Shown here: positions 36,089 through 44,638 of the stretch, piece by piece
Numbering within the stretch: position 1 is the first letter of the stretch
How the letters are laid out: the number at the start of each line of letters is the position of its first letter
From: Pandoraea anhela
GTDB taxonomy: Bacteria; Pseudomonadota; Gammaproteobacteria; Burkholderiales; Burkholderiaceae
Assembly: GCF_902459655.1 (NCBI RefSeq)
Contig: NZ_CABPSB010000013.1
Coordinates: forward strand, 1 to 64,000
Length of the DNA: 64,000 bases
Direction: 5' to 3'
The notes under the pieces: generated by a model
The model's database searches: none
Seen by the model: only the letters and a program-made list of their open reading frames with translations
What the model was told of the DNA's origin: nothing
Program-made: the position numbers and the translations under genes

Positions 36089-38512
36089 ATGTCGATAGCA
36101 TCGCGGGTCACGCCCCGTCGCGCCACATTGGATCGCCATCAGATGAGAATGTTCTCCGCACTGGCCCTCGCGGCCAGTCTCGCCGCCGGCGCCGCAGTCG
36201 TCACGTCGGTGCCGGCCTTTGCCAGCAGCGCTCAAGCCTCCGACAACGCCGACAAGGGCGGCGTTCCCGTCGCCATGCCCTCGGCGTCGGACAAGTCACG
36301 ATTCATCGACGACCTCATCGCGCGCATGACGCTCGAAGAGAAGATCGGTCAGTTGCGACTGATCAGCATCGGCGCCGACATGCCGCAGCCGCAACTCATC
36401 AAGGAAATCGCTGCCGGCCGCGTCGGCGGCACCTTCAATTCGGTCACGCGCAGCGAGAACCGGCCGTTGCAGGACGCGGCCGTCAGGCAAAGCCGTCTCA
36501 AGATCCCCATCTTCTTCGCCTACGACATCGTGCACGGCCATCGCACCGTGTTTCCGATCAGCCTCGGCCTCGCGTCGAGCTGGGACATGTCGGCGGTGCA
36601 ACAGGCGGCGCGCGTGTCGGCGGTAGAAGCCAGCGCCGACGGCCTCGACGCCACCTTCGCCCCGATGGTCGACATTTCGCGCGACCCGCGCTGGGGACGC
36701 ACCTCGGAAGGCTTCGGTGAGGACCCCTATCTGGTTTCGCAAAGCGCACGGGCCAGCGTCGCGGGCTTTCAGGGTGCGTCGCCGGCCAACCCGGACAGCC
36801 TTATGGCCTTTGTGAAGCACTTCGCGCTGTATGGCGCGGTCGAGGGCGGACGCGACTACAACGTCGTCGACATGAGCCCGATGCGCATGTATCAGGACTA
36901 TCTGCCGCCCTATCGCGCCGGCATCGACGCCGGGGCGGGCGGCGTGATGATCGCACTGAACTCCGTGAACGGCACGCCGGCGACATCGAACCAATGGCTG
37001 TTGCGCGACCTGCTGCGCGGCGAGTGGGGTTTCAAGGGCGTGACGGTGAGCGATCACGGCGCGATCGAGGAACTGATGCGTCATGGTGTCGCGAAGGACG
37101 GTCGCGAGGCCGCGAAGCTGGCCATCGAAGCCGGCGTCGACATGAGCATGGCCGATCAGCAGTATCTCAAGCAGTTGCCGGACCTCGTGAAGTCGGGCGA
37201 CGTGCCGATCCGCTACATCGATAGCGCCGTGCGCGAAGTGCTCGGCGCGAAGTACGACATGGGGCTTTTCGCCGATCCTTATCGCCGCATCGGCAACGCC
37301 GCCCAGGATCCGCAGGATGTGAACGCCGCGAGCCGTCTGCACCGGGACGTGGCACGCGACATCGCCCGCAAGTCCATCGTTTTGCTGGAGAACCGGCACG
37401 ATACGCTGCCGCTCGGGAAAACGGGCAAGGTTGCCGTGATCGGGCCGCTCGCGGATTCGAAGCTCGACATGATGGGGAGCTGGTCGGCGGCGGGCAAGCC
37501 CGCCCAGGCGGTTTCGCTGTTGCAAGGCGTGCGCGATGCGCTGGCCGATGTGCCGGGGGGTAGCGCGCAAGTGACCTATGCGCGAGGCGCGAACATCACC
37601 GACGATCCGCGCGTGGTCGAATACCTCAACTTCCTCGACTGGGACAATCCGGAGGTCGTGCAGGACAAGCGCACGCCGCAGCAGATGATCGACGAAGCCG
37701 TGCAGGTTGCCCGCAACGCCGACACGCTGATCGTGGCGGTGGGCGAATCGCGCGGCATGTCGCACGAGGCATCGAGCCGTACGAGCCTGATGTTGCCGGG
37801 CAGCCAACTGGCGCTGTTGCAGGCGCTCAAGGCGACAGGCAAGCCGCTGGTGGTCGTGCTGATGAACGGTCGTCCGCTCGATCTGAACGGGACGAAGGCG
37901 AACGCAGACGCCGTGCTCGAAACCTGGTACGCCGGCACCGAAGGTGGCCATGCGATCGCGGATGTGCTCTTCGGCGACTACAACCCTTCGGGCAAACTGC
38001 CGATCTCGTTCCCGCGCTCGATCGGCCAGATTCCGACGTATTACAACCAGTTGCGCATCGGCCGTCCGTTCACGCCGGGCAAGCCCGCGAACTACACGTC
38101 CCAGTACTTCGAGGAAGACGCCGGTCCGCTGTACGCGTTCGGCTACGGCCTGAGCTACACGACGTTCGACGTCTCGAAGGTCCGGCTCTCGGCGAAGACG
38201 CTCGCAAGCGGTGGCAAGCTCGACGCGAGCGTGACCGTGCGCAACACCGGCAAGCGCGAGGGCGAGACCGTCGTGCAGTTGTACTTGCAGGATGTGGCGG
38301 CATCGATCGTGCGTCCGGTAAAGGAACTGAAGGGCTTCCGGAAGGTGAGCCTGAAGCCGGGCGAAGCCCGCACCGTGCATTTCTCCATCGATGACAGCCT
38401 GCTGAAGTTCTACAACGCGAAGCTGCAATACGTGGCCGAACCGGGCGACTTCAACGTGCAGATCGGGCTCGATTCGCAGCACGTCGAACAGGCGACGTTC
38501 ACGCTTCAGTAA
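36089..38512 (+). CDS. bglX: periplasmic beta-glucosidase, glycoside hydrolase family 3
   Basis: An 807-residue exported GH3 enzyme that releases glucose from the non-reducing end of beta-glucosides. The signal peptide ends near VPAFA|SS. The catalytic domain has IGQLRLISIGAD, FFAYDIVHGHRTVFP, KHFALYGAVEGGRDYN and GFKGVTVSDHG, with nucleophile Asp322. The second alpha/beta domain (IVLLENRHDTLPL) and a fibronectin III-like C-terminal domain (VTVRNTGKREGETVVQLYLQD) complete the BglX architecture. Met at 36143 is an equally good start. It is divergent from opgG across 260 bp, so both act on beta-glucans in the same compartment. Confidence 0.93.
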   Translation: MSIASRVTPRRATLDRHQMRMFSALALAASLAAGAAVVTSVPAFASSAQASDNADKGGVPVAMPSASDKSRFIDDLIARMTLEEKIGQLRLISIGADMPQPQLIKEIAAGRVGGTFNSVTRSENRPLQDAAVRQSRLKIPIFFAYDIVHGHRTVFPISLGLASSWDMSAVQQAARVSAVEASADGLDATFAPMVDISRDPRWGRTSEGFGEDPYLVSQSARASVAGFQGASPANPDSLMAFVKHFALYGAVEGGRDYNVVDMSPMRMYQDYLPPYRAGIDAGAGGVMIALNSVNGTPATSNQWLLRDLLRGEWGFKGVTVSDHGAIEELMRHGVAKDGREAAKLAIEAGVDMSMADQQYLKQLPDLVKSGDVPIRYIDSAVREVLGAKYDMGLFADPYRRIGNAAQDPQDVNAASRLHRDVARDIARKSIVLLENRHDTLPLGKTGKVAVIGPLADSKLDMMGSWSAAGKPAQAVSLLQGVRDALADVPGGSAQVTYARGANITDDPRVVEYLNFLDWDNPEVVQDKRTPQQMIDEAVQVARNADTLIVAVGESRGMSHEASSRTSLMLPGSQLALLQALKATGKPLVVVLMNGRPLDLNGTKANADAVLETWYAGTEGGHAIADVLFGDYNPSGKLPISFPRSIGQIPTYYNQLRIGRPFTPGKPANYTSQYFEEDAGPLYAFGYGLSYTTFDVSKVRLSAKTLASGGKLDASVTVRNTGKREGETVVQLYLQDVAASIVRPVKELKGFRKVSLKPGEARTVHFSIDDSLLKFYNAKLQYVAEPGDFNVQIGLDSQHVEQATFTLQ

Positions 38513-38531
38513 GTTCAGTAAGTTCAGTAAG
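38505..38531 (+). repeat. 9-bp tandem repeat spanning the bglX stop
   Basis: TTCAGTAAG occurs three times in a row; the first copy contains the bglX stop codon (TAA, 38510-38512). Confidence 0.85.
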
Positions 38532-38551
38532 CGCGCCCGGCAGGGCGGGGC

Positions 38552-38595
38552 GCAGGCAAGCCGCAGGTAAGCCGCAGGTAAGCCGCAGGCAAGCC
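38552..38595. repeat. 11-bp tandem repeat, 4 copies
   Basis: GCAGG-Y-AAGCC is repeated four times (C/T at one position) between bglX and the convergent LysR gene. No coding role is seen. Confidence 0.9.
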
Positions 38596-38640
38596 GCGAA
38601 GGGGCTCACGTCTCGAAGGTCGACGTCGCAACGCCCCGCC

Positions 38641-39552
38641 TCACGCCTGCGTCTGGAACTCTCCCGCGAGAAATTCCACGCAGGCGCGCACCTTGGCCGA
38701 CGACGCCACGCGCGACGGATACACCGCCCAGACATTGGCCGGCTGCGTGACGTCCGGCAGCACCTGCACCAGCTCCCCGCGCGCGATGAGCCCCCCCACA
38801 TCCCACATCGACCGCAGCACGATGCCCTGACCGTCCAGCGCCCACTGCACGGCGACTTCGCCGTGGTTCGTCGAGAGCGGCCCCGTCACCTTGAGCGAGA
38901 CCGCTTCGCCGCGCTGCTGCAATCGCCACATGCCGAACGGGTGATCGCGCTCCTTGATGACGATGCACGCGTGGCCCGCCAGATCGCTCAGCTGACGTGG
39001 TGTGCCATGCGTTTCGAGATACGCGGCAGACGCACACAGCACACGATGGTTATCCGCGAGCTTGCGGGCGATGAGATGCGGCGCGATCTCGTCGCCGATG
39101 CGAACGTCGAGGTCGTAACCTTCGGCTGCCACGTCGACGATCCGGTCGAACAGATCCAGACGCACATTGAGTTGCGGATGCAGCGCACGGAGTCGCGACA
39201 TGGCCGGCGCCACGACGTGCCGTCCGAAACCGAAACTGCTCGACACGCGCAGCGTGCCGCGTGGTACCTGACGCGTGCTCGACACGTCCTCCATCAGGTG
39301 ATGCACATCGTCGAGTATCTTCTCCGCCCAAGCGTAGACGCGTTCGCCCGCATCCGTAATCGCCACGCGTCGCGTCGAGCGGTGCAGCAGCCGTGTGCCA
39401 AGATCGGCTTCCAGCATGCCGACGCGCTTGCTCACATAGGCGGGCGACACACCCAGCGCCTCGGCAGCGGCGGAGAAGCTGGCGCGGCGTGCGACCTGAC
39501 AGAACACGCGCAGATCGTCGAGATTCGGATTGACGGGCAGGGGTTTATTCAC
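38641..39552 (-). CDS. LysR family regulator, DmlR-like
   Basis: A 303-residue LysR regulator. Opening residues DDLRVFCQVARRASFSAAAE and GVSPAYVSKRVGMLEADLG form the helix-turn-helix; HRSTRRVAITDAGERVYAWAE follows, as in the DmlR/AaeR subgroup. The effector domain includes YDLDVRIGD. It is divergent from the D-malate/tartrate dehydrogenase gene 93 bp away, the same arrangement as E. coli dmlR-dmlA, so it probably activates that gene in response to D-malate or tartrate. Confidence 0.88.
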   Translation of the reverse strand: MNKPLPVNPNLDDLRVFCQVARRASFSAAAEALGVSPAYVSKRVGMLEADLGTRLLHRSTRRVAITDAGERVYAWAEKILDDVHHLMEDVSSTRQVPRGTLRVSSSFGFGRHVVAPAMSRLRALHPQLNVRLDLFDRIVDVAAEGYDLDVRIGDEIAPHLIARKLADNHRVLCASAAYLETHGTPRQLSDLAGHACIVIKERDHPFGMWRLQQRGEAVSLKVTGPLSTNHGEVAVQWALDGQGIVLRSMWDVGGLIARGELVQVLPDVTQPANVWAVYPSRVASSAKVRACVEFLAGEFQTQA

Positions 39553-39645
39553 GATTCATGGATAGTGGATTAACCGATTGAGGGATTTTATCCGTCTTGG
39601 AATGGAATAACCTAGCGGCATCCATCAAACGTTCAGGAGACAGAC

Positions 39646-40755
39646 ATGACCGAAACGTCCCAACGCCCTCAGCGTCCGTTCAAGATCGCCGTGATCCCGG
39701 GCGACGGCATCGGTAAAGAGGTGATGCCCGAAGGCCTGCGCGTGCTCGACGCCGCCTGCAAGCGCTTCGGCATTCCGATCGAATATCAGCACATCGAGTG
39801 GGCGAGCTGCGATTACTACGTCGCGCATGGTCAGATGATGCCGGACGACTGGAAGCAGCAGCTCGACGGTGTGGATGCGATTCTCTTCGGCGCGGTGGGC
39901 TGGCCCGAGACGGTGCCCGATCACATCTCGCTGTGGGGCTCGTTGCTGAAATTCCGTCGCGAGTTCGACCAGTACATCAACCTGCGTCCGGCGCGGCTGT
40001 TCGATGGCGTGCCGTCACCGCTGGCGAACCGCAAGCCGGGCGACATCGATTTCATGATCGTGCGTGAGAACACCGAAGGCGAGTATTCGTCGGTCGGCGG
40101 CGTGATGTTCGAAGGTACGGAGCGCGAGTTCGTCGTGCAGGAGTCGGTGTTCACGCGTCACGGCACGGAGCGCGTGCTGAAGTTCGCGTTCGATCTCGCG
40201 CAGCAGCGTGAGCGCAAGCATGTGACGGTCGCGACCAAGAGCAACGGCATTTCGATTTCCATGCCGTGGTGGGACAAGCGGGCGGCCGAAACCGCCGCGA
40301 AATACCCCGACATCACGTGGGACAAGCAGCACATCGACATTCTGTGCGCGCGCTTCGTGTTGAATCCGGATCGTTTCGATGTGGTCGTCGCGTCGAACCT
40401 GTTTGGCGACATCCTCTCGGATCTTGGCCCCGCGTGCACCGGCACGATCGGCATCGCGCCGTCGGGCAACCTGAATCCGGAAGGCAAATTCCCGTCGCTG
40501 TTCGAACCGGTGCACGGCTCGGCGCCCGACATCGCGGGCAAGAATATCGCCAACCCGATCGGTATGATCTGGACCGCGGCGATGATGCTCGATTTCATCG
40601 GCCGTGGCGATCCGCGTACGCGCGGCGCGCACGACGCGATCCTCGCCGCCGTCACGCAGGTCATCAAGGACGGTCCGCGCACCGGCGACATGGGCGGTCG
40701 CGCGAACACGACCGAAGTCGGTCAGGCGATTGCGACCGTGGTGTCCGCCGGCTGA
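39646..40755 (+). CDS. dmlA: D-malate / tartrate dehydrogenase (decarboxylating)
   Basis: A 369-residue NAD-dependent beta-hydroxyacid oxidative decarboxylase. PGDGIGKEV opens the fold; YINLRPARLFDGVPSP holds substrate arginines; REN-TEGEYS is the signature of the DmlA/TtuC group; ATKSNGIS carries the catalytic lysine; the metal and cofactor region is NLFGDILSDLGPACTGTIGIAPSGN, then EPVHGSAPDIAGKNIANP. It converts D-malate to pyruvate or tartrate to oxaloglycolate/glycerate. Its last 34 bp overlap the end of the convergent monooxygenase gene. The divergent DmlR-like regulator supports the assignment. Confidence 0.92.
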   Translation: MTETSQRPQRPFKIAVIPGDGIGKEVMPEGLRVLDAACKRFGIPIEYQHIEWASCDYYVAHGQMMPDDWKQQLDGVDAILFGAVGWPETVPDHISLWGSLLKFRREFDQYINLRPARLFDGVPSPLANRKPGDIDFMIVRENTEGEYSSVGGVMFEGTEREFVVQESVFTRHGTERVLKFAFDLAQQRERKHVTVATKSNGISISMPWWDKRAAETAAKYPDITWDKQHIDILCARFVLNPDRFDVVVASNLFGDILSDLGPACTGTIGIAPSGNLNPEGKFPSLFEPVHGSAPDIAGKNIANPIGMIWTAAMMLDFIGRGDPRTRGAHDAILAAVTQVIKDGPRTGDMGGRANTTEVGQAIATVVSAG

Positions 40756-42155
40756 TCGCGCGATGTCGTGACCTCCGGTACCCCTAGTGCCCCCGCTCCC
40801 CCCGCCGCCGCAACGTCGCGCGGCGGGAAGTGCCGGTTCGGCACCGCGGGTACGCCGAGGTTCTCGCGGAAGGTGCGGCCTTCGTACTGTGTGCGGAACA
40901 GGCCGCGCCGCTGCAGCTCCGGCACGACCAGATCGACGAAGAACGTGATGCCCACGGGCGCGCTCGGGAACATGATGTTGAAGCCGTCGGCGGCGCCCGT
41001 CTCGAACCAGTGCTGGAAGTCGTCGGCAATCGATTGCGGCGTGCCGACCAGCACCCGGTGTCCGCCGCCCGTGAAGCGCGTGTAAAGCTCCCGCACCGTC
41101 GGTTGCTCGCGTCGTATCCAGTCCACCAGCAGCTTTTGACGGCTCTTGTGCGAGTTCGTCTCCGGCACGTGGTCGGGCAGCGGCACTTTCGCGTCGAACG
41201 GCAGGCTGCCGAGATCGATGCCGAGGCTCGCGTAATTCGTGAGGGCGTTCAGCACGACCGCCGGGTCGCGATGCGAGAGCAGGCTGTCGTAAATTGCTTC
41301 GGCTTCGGCCTGGGTGCGTCCGACGATGGGCGAGACGCCCGGCAGAATGAAGATGTGTTCCTGTCGTCGGCCGTACTTCAGCGCACGCGTTTTCACATCC
41401 GTATAAAACGCGCGGGCGTCTTCGATGTCCTGCGCCGCCGTGTAGAGCAGTTCGCCCGCACGCGCGGCCAGTTCGCGTCCCGCTTCGCTCGACCCCGCTT
41501 GTGCGATGACCGGCCAGCCCTGCACGGGGCGCGGTGCGCTGAGCGGCCCACGCACACGGAAGTGCTTGCCGCGATGGTCGAGCGTGCGAATGCGCGAGGG
41601 ATCGGCCCATTGGCCGGTCGCTTTGTCGCGAGGAAAGGCGTCGTCGGCATGGCTGTCCCACAGGCCGGTCACGACATCGTAGAACTCGTTGGCGCGCTCG
41701 TAACGCACCGCATGATCGACGTGATCGTCGCGGTTGAAGTTTTCGCCGCCCCCCGTAGACGTCACCAGATTCCAGCCGGCACGACCGCCTGACAGATGGT
41801 CGAGCGACGCAAATGCGCGCGCCACGTTGTACGGCTCGCTATAAGTGGTGCTCACGGAGGCGACGAGGCCGATGTGCTTCGTCGCGCCCGCCAGCCCGGC
41901 GAGCAGCACGACCGGGTCCCAGCGCGGCGCGCCGGGGCTGTGGGCGAGCGCTACCGGGTTCGTCGATACGAAGAGGTTGTCGAAGAAGAACAGCGCATCG
42001 AAAAGGCCGCGTTCGAGTTCTTGCGCGTAATGCCGATAGCGCGCGAATTGCGAATAGGCGTCGGTGTCGGTATCGGGATGACGCCAGCTATCGCCCTGCA
42101 CGCCGGAACCCGACATGTAGGCGCCCAGCCGGAGTTTGCGGGCAGGTTGACTCAT
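40722..42155 (-). CDS. LLM-class flavin-dependent monooxygenase (NtaA/SnaA/DszA family)
   Basis: A 477-residue FMNH2-dependent monooxygenase of the bacterial luciferase superfamily. Family marks are LFDALFFFDNLFV, WDPVVLLAGLAGATKHIGL, VARAFASLDHLSGGRAGWNLVTS, RYERANEFYDVVTGLWDS, GPLSAPRPVQGWPVIAQAGSS and GTPQSIADDFQHWFETGAADGFN. Relatives oxidise nitrilotriacetate, dibenzothiophene sulfone or alkyl sulfones. A separate flavin reductase is required but not seen here. It is divergent from an SsuA-like binding protein, suggesting sulfur or nitrogen scavenging. The last 34 bp run into the convergent dmlA gene. Confidence 0.88.
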   Translation of the reverse strand: MSQPARKLRLGAYMSGSGVQGDSWRHPDTDTDAYSQFARYRHYAQELERGLFDALFFFDNLFVSTNPVALAHSPGAPRWDPVVLLAGLAGATKHIGLVASVSTTYSEPYNVARAFASLDHLSGGRAGWNLVTSTGGGENFNRDDHVDHAVRYERANEFYDVVTGLWDSHADDAFPRDKATGQWADPSRIRTLDHRGKHFRVRGPLSAPRPVQGWPVIAQAGSSEAGRELAARAGELLYTAAQDIEDARAFYTDVKTRALKYGRRQEHIFILPGVSPIVGRTQAEAEAIYDSLLSHRDPAVVLNALTNYASLGIDLGSLPFDAKVPLPDHVPETNSHKSRQKLLVDWIRREQPTVRELYTRFTGGGHRVLVGTPQSIADDFQHWFETGAADGFNIMFPSAPVGITFFVDLVVPELQRRGLFRTQYEGRTFRENLGVPAVPNRHFPPRDVAAAGGAGALGVPEVTTSRDQPADTTVAIA

Positions 42156-42230
42156 GAGCTTGCTCTCGTTCGGTTCGGTAGACGATCACGATACGGGAGC
42201 CGTGCGGCAGGTCGCAAACAACGAAAGTCG

Positions 42231-42286
42231 ATAAGCAAACTCACATAAGCAAACCCACATAAGCAAACCCACATAAGCAAACTCGC
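42231..42286. repeat. 14-bp tandem repeat, 4 copies, in a divergent promoter region
   Basis: ATAAGCAAAC-Y-C-R-C is repeated four times head to tail (two exact, two with one or two changes) between the flavin monooxygenase and the SsuA-like gene, in an otherwise GC-rich region. The 14-bp period, about 1.3 helical turns, and the position suggest direct-repeat binding sites; slippage expansion is the alternative. Confidence 0.85.
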
Positions 42287-42395
42287 GGGCGACGCGCTAT
42301 GGATCGCATCAATCGATGGTTGGGGATGCGCGCGGACGTGCCTAGACTGGCGCATCCTCCACTCTTTCGGCCGCGTTTGTGCGTGGCGACATGAC

Positions 42396-43544
42396 ATGAC
42401 GACATCTGCCTTCCATGCCGCCGAGCCGGTCAACCCGGTGCTCGACGCATTCATTGCGGCGTCCGCCATCGCATTCGGTCTTTACATATCGCCGCCGTCT
42501 CGCGCCGCGATGGTGCGGGCCACGCTGGCGCGTTCGGCCAAGCGTGACCTGCGCACACGGGCGCGCAAGGCGTGGCCGCTATGGCGCACCCGCTTGCGTC
42601 GCGCCACGGCGGCAGCGCTGAGCGTGGCGGCCATTCTGCCGTTTGCCGGCAAGGCCGCGGACAAACCGGTGCTGGTCGTGGGCGATCAGGCCTACAACGC
42701 ACAGAGTCTTTTCGAAGCGTCCGGCGCGTTGCAGGACGCGCCTTACACCGTCTCGTGGAAGCAGTTTCCGGCAGGCACGCCCGTGATCGAAGCGGTCAAT
42801 GCCGGCGCGCTCGACATCGGTCTGCAAGGCGACGGGCCGGTGCTGTTCCTCGCGGCGCAGGGCGCGCCGGTCAAGGTCATCGGCATCTATCGCGATAGTC
42901 CCGACAGCGTGGTGCTGCTTGCCGGACCGCACACGCAAATCAAGACGGTTGCCGATCTGAAGGGGAAGACGGTCGCGGTCACGCGCGGCGGCTGGTCGCA
43001 GCAGTTGGTGCAGGCGGCGCTGACGTCCGCCGGGTTGCCGCTCGACGCCGTGAAGTATTCGTATCTCGCCTCCGTCGACTCGGCGGCGGCATTGCAGGCC
43101 GGCAAGGTCGACGCGACGGCGACGTGGGAGCCGTACGTCACGCGCTTGCGTCAGGCGGGTGCCCGCACGGTGGTCACAGCGCGCGGGCTGATCGCGGCGC
43201 AGAGTTATCTGTCGACGACGCAGAAGGTCATCGACAGCAAGCGCGAGTTGCTGGGGGATTTCGTGCAACGCTATCAACGCGCACGCGAATGGTCGTTGGC
43301 GGATCCGCGTCACATCGAACGTTACGCCGACGTCTGGGCGGGCAAATCGCGCGTCGACCCGAAGCTCGCGCATCAGTGGTTCAGCACGTCGCGAATTCGC
43401 TATGAGCCGCTCACGGATGCGGCCATTGCCGAAGCGCAAAAGAGCGTGGACGACTTCGTGAAGACCGGCACGCTCACCAAGGGCTTCGACGTGCGCGGTC
43501 TGTTCGATACGTCGTTCAACAAGTTCACGCAGGCTGCGCGCTGA
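42396..43544 (+). CDS. ABC transporter substrate-binding protein, SsuA/sulfonate type
   Basis: A 382-residue periplasmic binding protein of the NMT1/SsuA family. The mature part starts near ADKPVLVVGDQAYN, followed by SWKQFPAGTPVIEAVNAGALDIGLQGDGPVLFLAAQG, KGKTVAVTRGGWSQQLV and DATATWEPYVTRL, typical of aliphatic sulfonate or taurine binders. The N-terminus is odd: about 75 residues with a basic stretch precede the hydrophobic ATAAALSVAAILPFAGKA, which suggests the real start is a later codon (Met39 at 42510 is possible). No permease or ATPase gene lies next to it, so it must use a transporter encoded elsewhere. It overlaps the convergent LysR gene by 20 bp. Confidence 0.83.
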   Translation: MTTSAFHAAEPVNPVLDAFIAASAIAFGLYISPPSRAAMVRATLARSAKRDLRTRARKAWPLWRTRLRRATAAALSVAAILPFAGKAADKPVLVVGDQAYNAQSLFEASGALQDAPYTVSWKQFPAGTPVIEAVNAGALDIGLQGDGPVLFLAAQGAPVKVIGIYRDSPDSVVLLAGPHTQIKTVADLKGKTVAVTRGGWSQQLVQAALTSAGLPLDAVKYSYLASVDSAAALQAGKVDATATWEPYVTRLRQAGARTVVTARGLIAAQSYLSTTQKVIDSKRELLGDFVQRYQRAREWSLADPRHIERYADVWAGKSRVDPKLAHQWFSTSRIRYEPLTDAAIAEAQKSVDDFVKTGTLTKGFDVRGLFDTSFNKFTQAAR

Positions 43545-44463
43545 CACGCGGTACACGCTGCACGCGCTCGCCGCCGAAGGCGCGCGGGCGCGGTGCATCG
43601 ACCCGCTCGCGCAGCAGCGCTACCGCGCGCTGCGCGCGCGCCGAGAGTGGCCATTCCGCGCGATGAATCAGCCACAGGGTGTCGACGACGGGCGGGCCGC
43701 AGTCGACAACACGAATGGCGTCCTGCGACGCGAACGCCTGCCGCGCGTACTGCGGAATGACGGTGAAACCCAGCCCCCGCGCGACATATTCCAGAATCAG
43801 ACTGATCTGGTTGGTGCAGCCCTTGCACGGCAGACTCTGCACGCCCGGATTGCCCGGGAAGCGACGGCTCAGCAAGCGCGTGGACATCGCTTCGCCGTCG
43901 GGATGTTCGATGAAACCGATACGCTTGAGGTCGTCCCACGTGTGAACGTCTTCCCCGGCCGGCACCACGAGTTCGAGCGGTTCCTGCGTGAACGGTGTCG
44001 CGGTGAGTCGGGGATCGTCGGGACGTAGCGTCACCAGCCCCAGTTCGAAGTGGTTCTGCAACACGCCTTCGAGCACTTCACGGTCGGGCGCGAAGCGATG
44101 ACGCACGGCCATCGCCGGATTCGCCTGCTGCATGTCCAGCAGGATCGGGCATAGATACAACCCGATACTGCCCGGCGTGATGAGCGTGACGTTGCCGCAT
44201 TCCTCGTTGGCGTCCTCCAGACTGGAGCGCAGATGCCGCGCCGCGCACTCCACCTGTTCACAGTAGACGAGCAGCGCCTGCCCCGCCGGCGTGAGTTCGA
44301 TCGCACGCGGGCGTCGCACGAGCAACGTTCCGAATTCCTCTTCCAGATGCTTGATGTGCTGGCTCACGGCCGCCTGCGTGAGGCCGAGATGGTCGGCCGT
44401 GCGCGTGAAGTTGCCCAGCTCGGCAAGCGTGGCGAAGGATTTTAGCCACTGAGGATTCACCAT
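43525..44463 (-). CDS. LysR family transcriptional regulator
   Basis: A 312-residue LysR regulator: WLKSFATLAELGNFTRTADHLGLTQAAVSQHIKHLEEEFG is the helix-turn-helix (described here in parts: FTRTADHLGL and TQAAVSQHIKHLE), followed by a substrate-binding domain with VTLITPGSIGLYLCPILL. It is divergent from the Old Yellow Enzyme gene with a palindromic site between them. The C-terminus carries an Arg/Pro-rich tail of about 30 residues. Its last 20 bp overlap the end of the SsuA-like gene. Confidence 0.87.
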   Translation of the reverse strand: MVNPQWLKSFATLAELGNFTRTADHLGLTQAAVSQHIKHLEEEFGTLLVRRPRAIELTPAGQALLVYCEQVECAARHLRSSLEDANEECGNVTLITPGSIGLYLCPILLDMQQANPAMAVRHRFAPDREVLEGVLQNHFELGLVTLRPDDPRLTATPFTQEPLELVVPAGEDVHTWDDLKRIGFIEHPDGEAMSTRLLSRRFPGNPGVQSLPCKGCTNQISLILEYVARGLGFTVIPQYARQAFASQDAIRVVDCGPPVVDTLWLIHRAEWPLSARAQRAVALLRERVDAPRPRAFGGERVQRVPRVSAQPA

Positions 44464-44472
44464 AATGAAGTG

Positions 44473-44487
44473 TTATCGAATCGATAA
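44473..44487. promoter_or_regulatory. LysR-type palindrome between regulator and Old Yellow Enzyme gene
   Basis: TTATCGA-A-TCGATAA is a perfect 15-bp dyad with the T-N11-A form of LysR binding sites, 10 bp upstream of the regulator start and 152 bp before the oxidoreductase gene. Confidence 0.6.
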
Positions 44488-44638
44488 TTTGTGGATAGTT
44501 TCCATTATAGCGATGTGAGACTACCATTGCTGACGTCGACCCCCTGAGACGGTCGAGGTGCCGGAAAACCGTCGTGAGCCGCAGGCTCCGCCGTTGCGCA
44601 CTGCTTTTCCCGACAACACCCCCGAATAGAGAAATCTC

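Noticed and set aside
36296-38482. 728-codon open frame on the minus strand opposite bglX
   Set aside because: It is the antisense shadow of a clear GH3 gene in GC-rich DNA; the translation is Arg/His-rich with no family likeness.
38552-38595. 11-bp repeats considered as a CRISPR array
   Set aside because: Units are contiguous without spacers and far too short.
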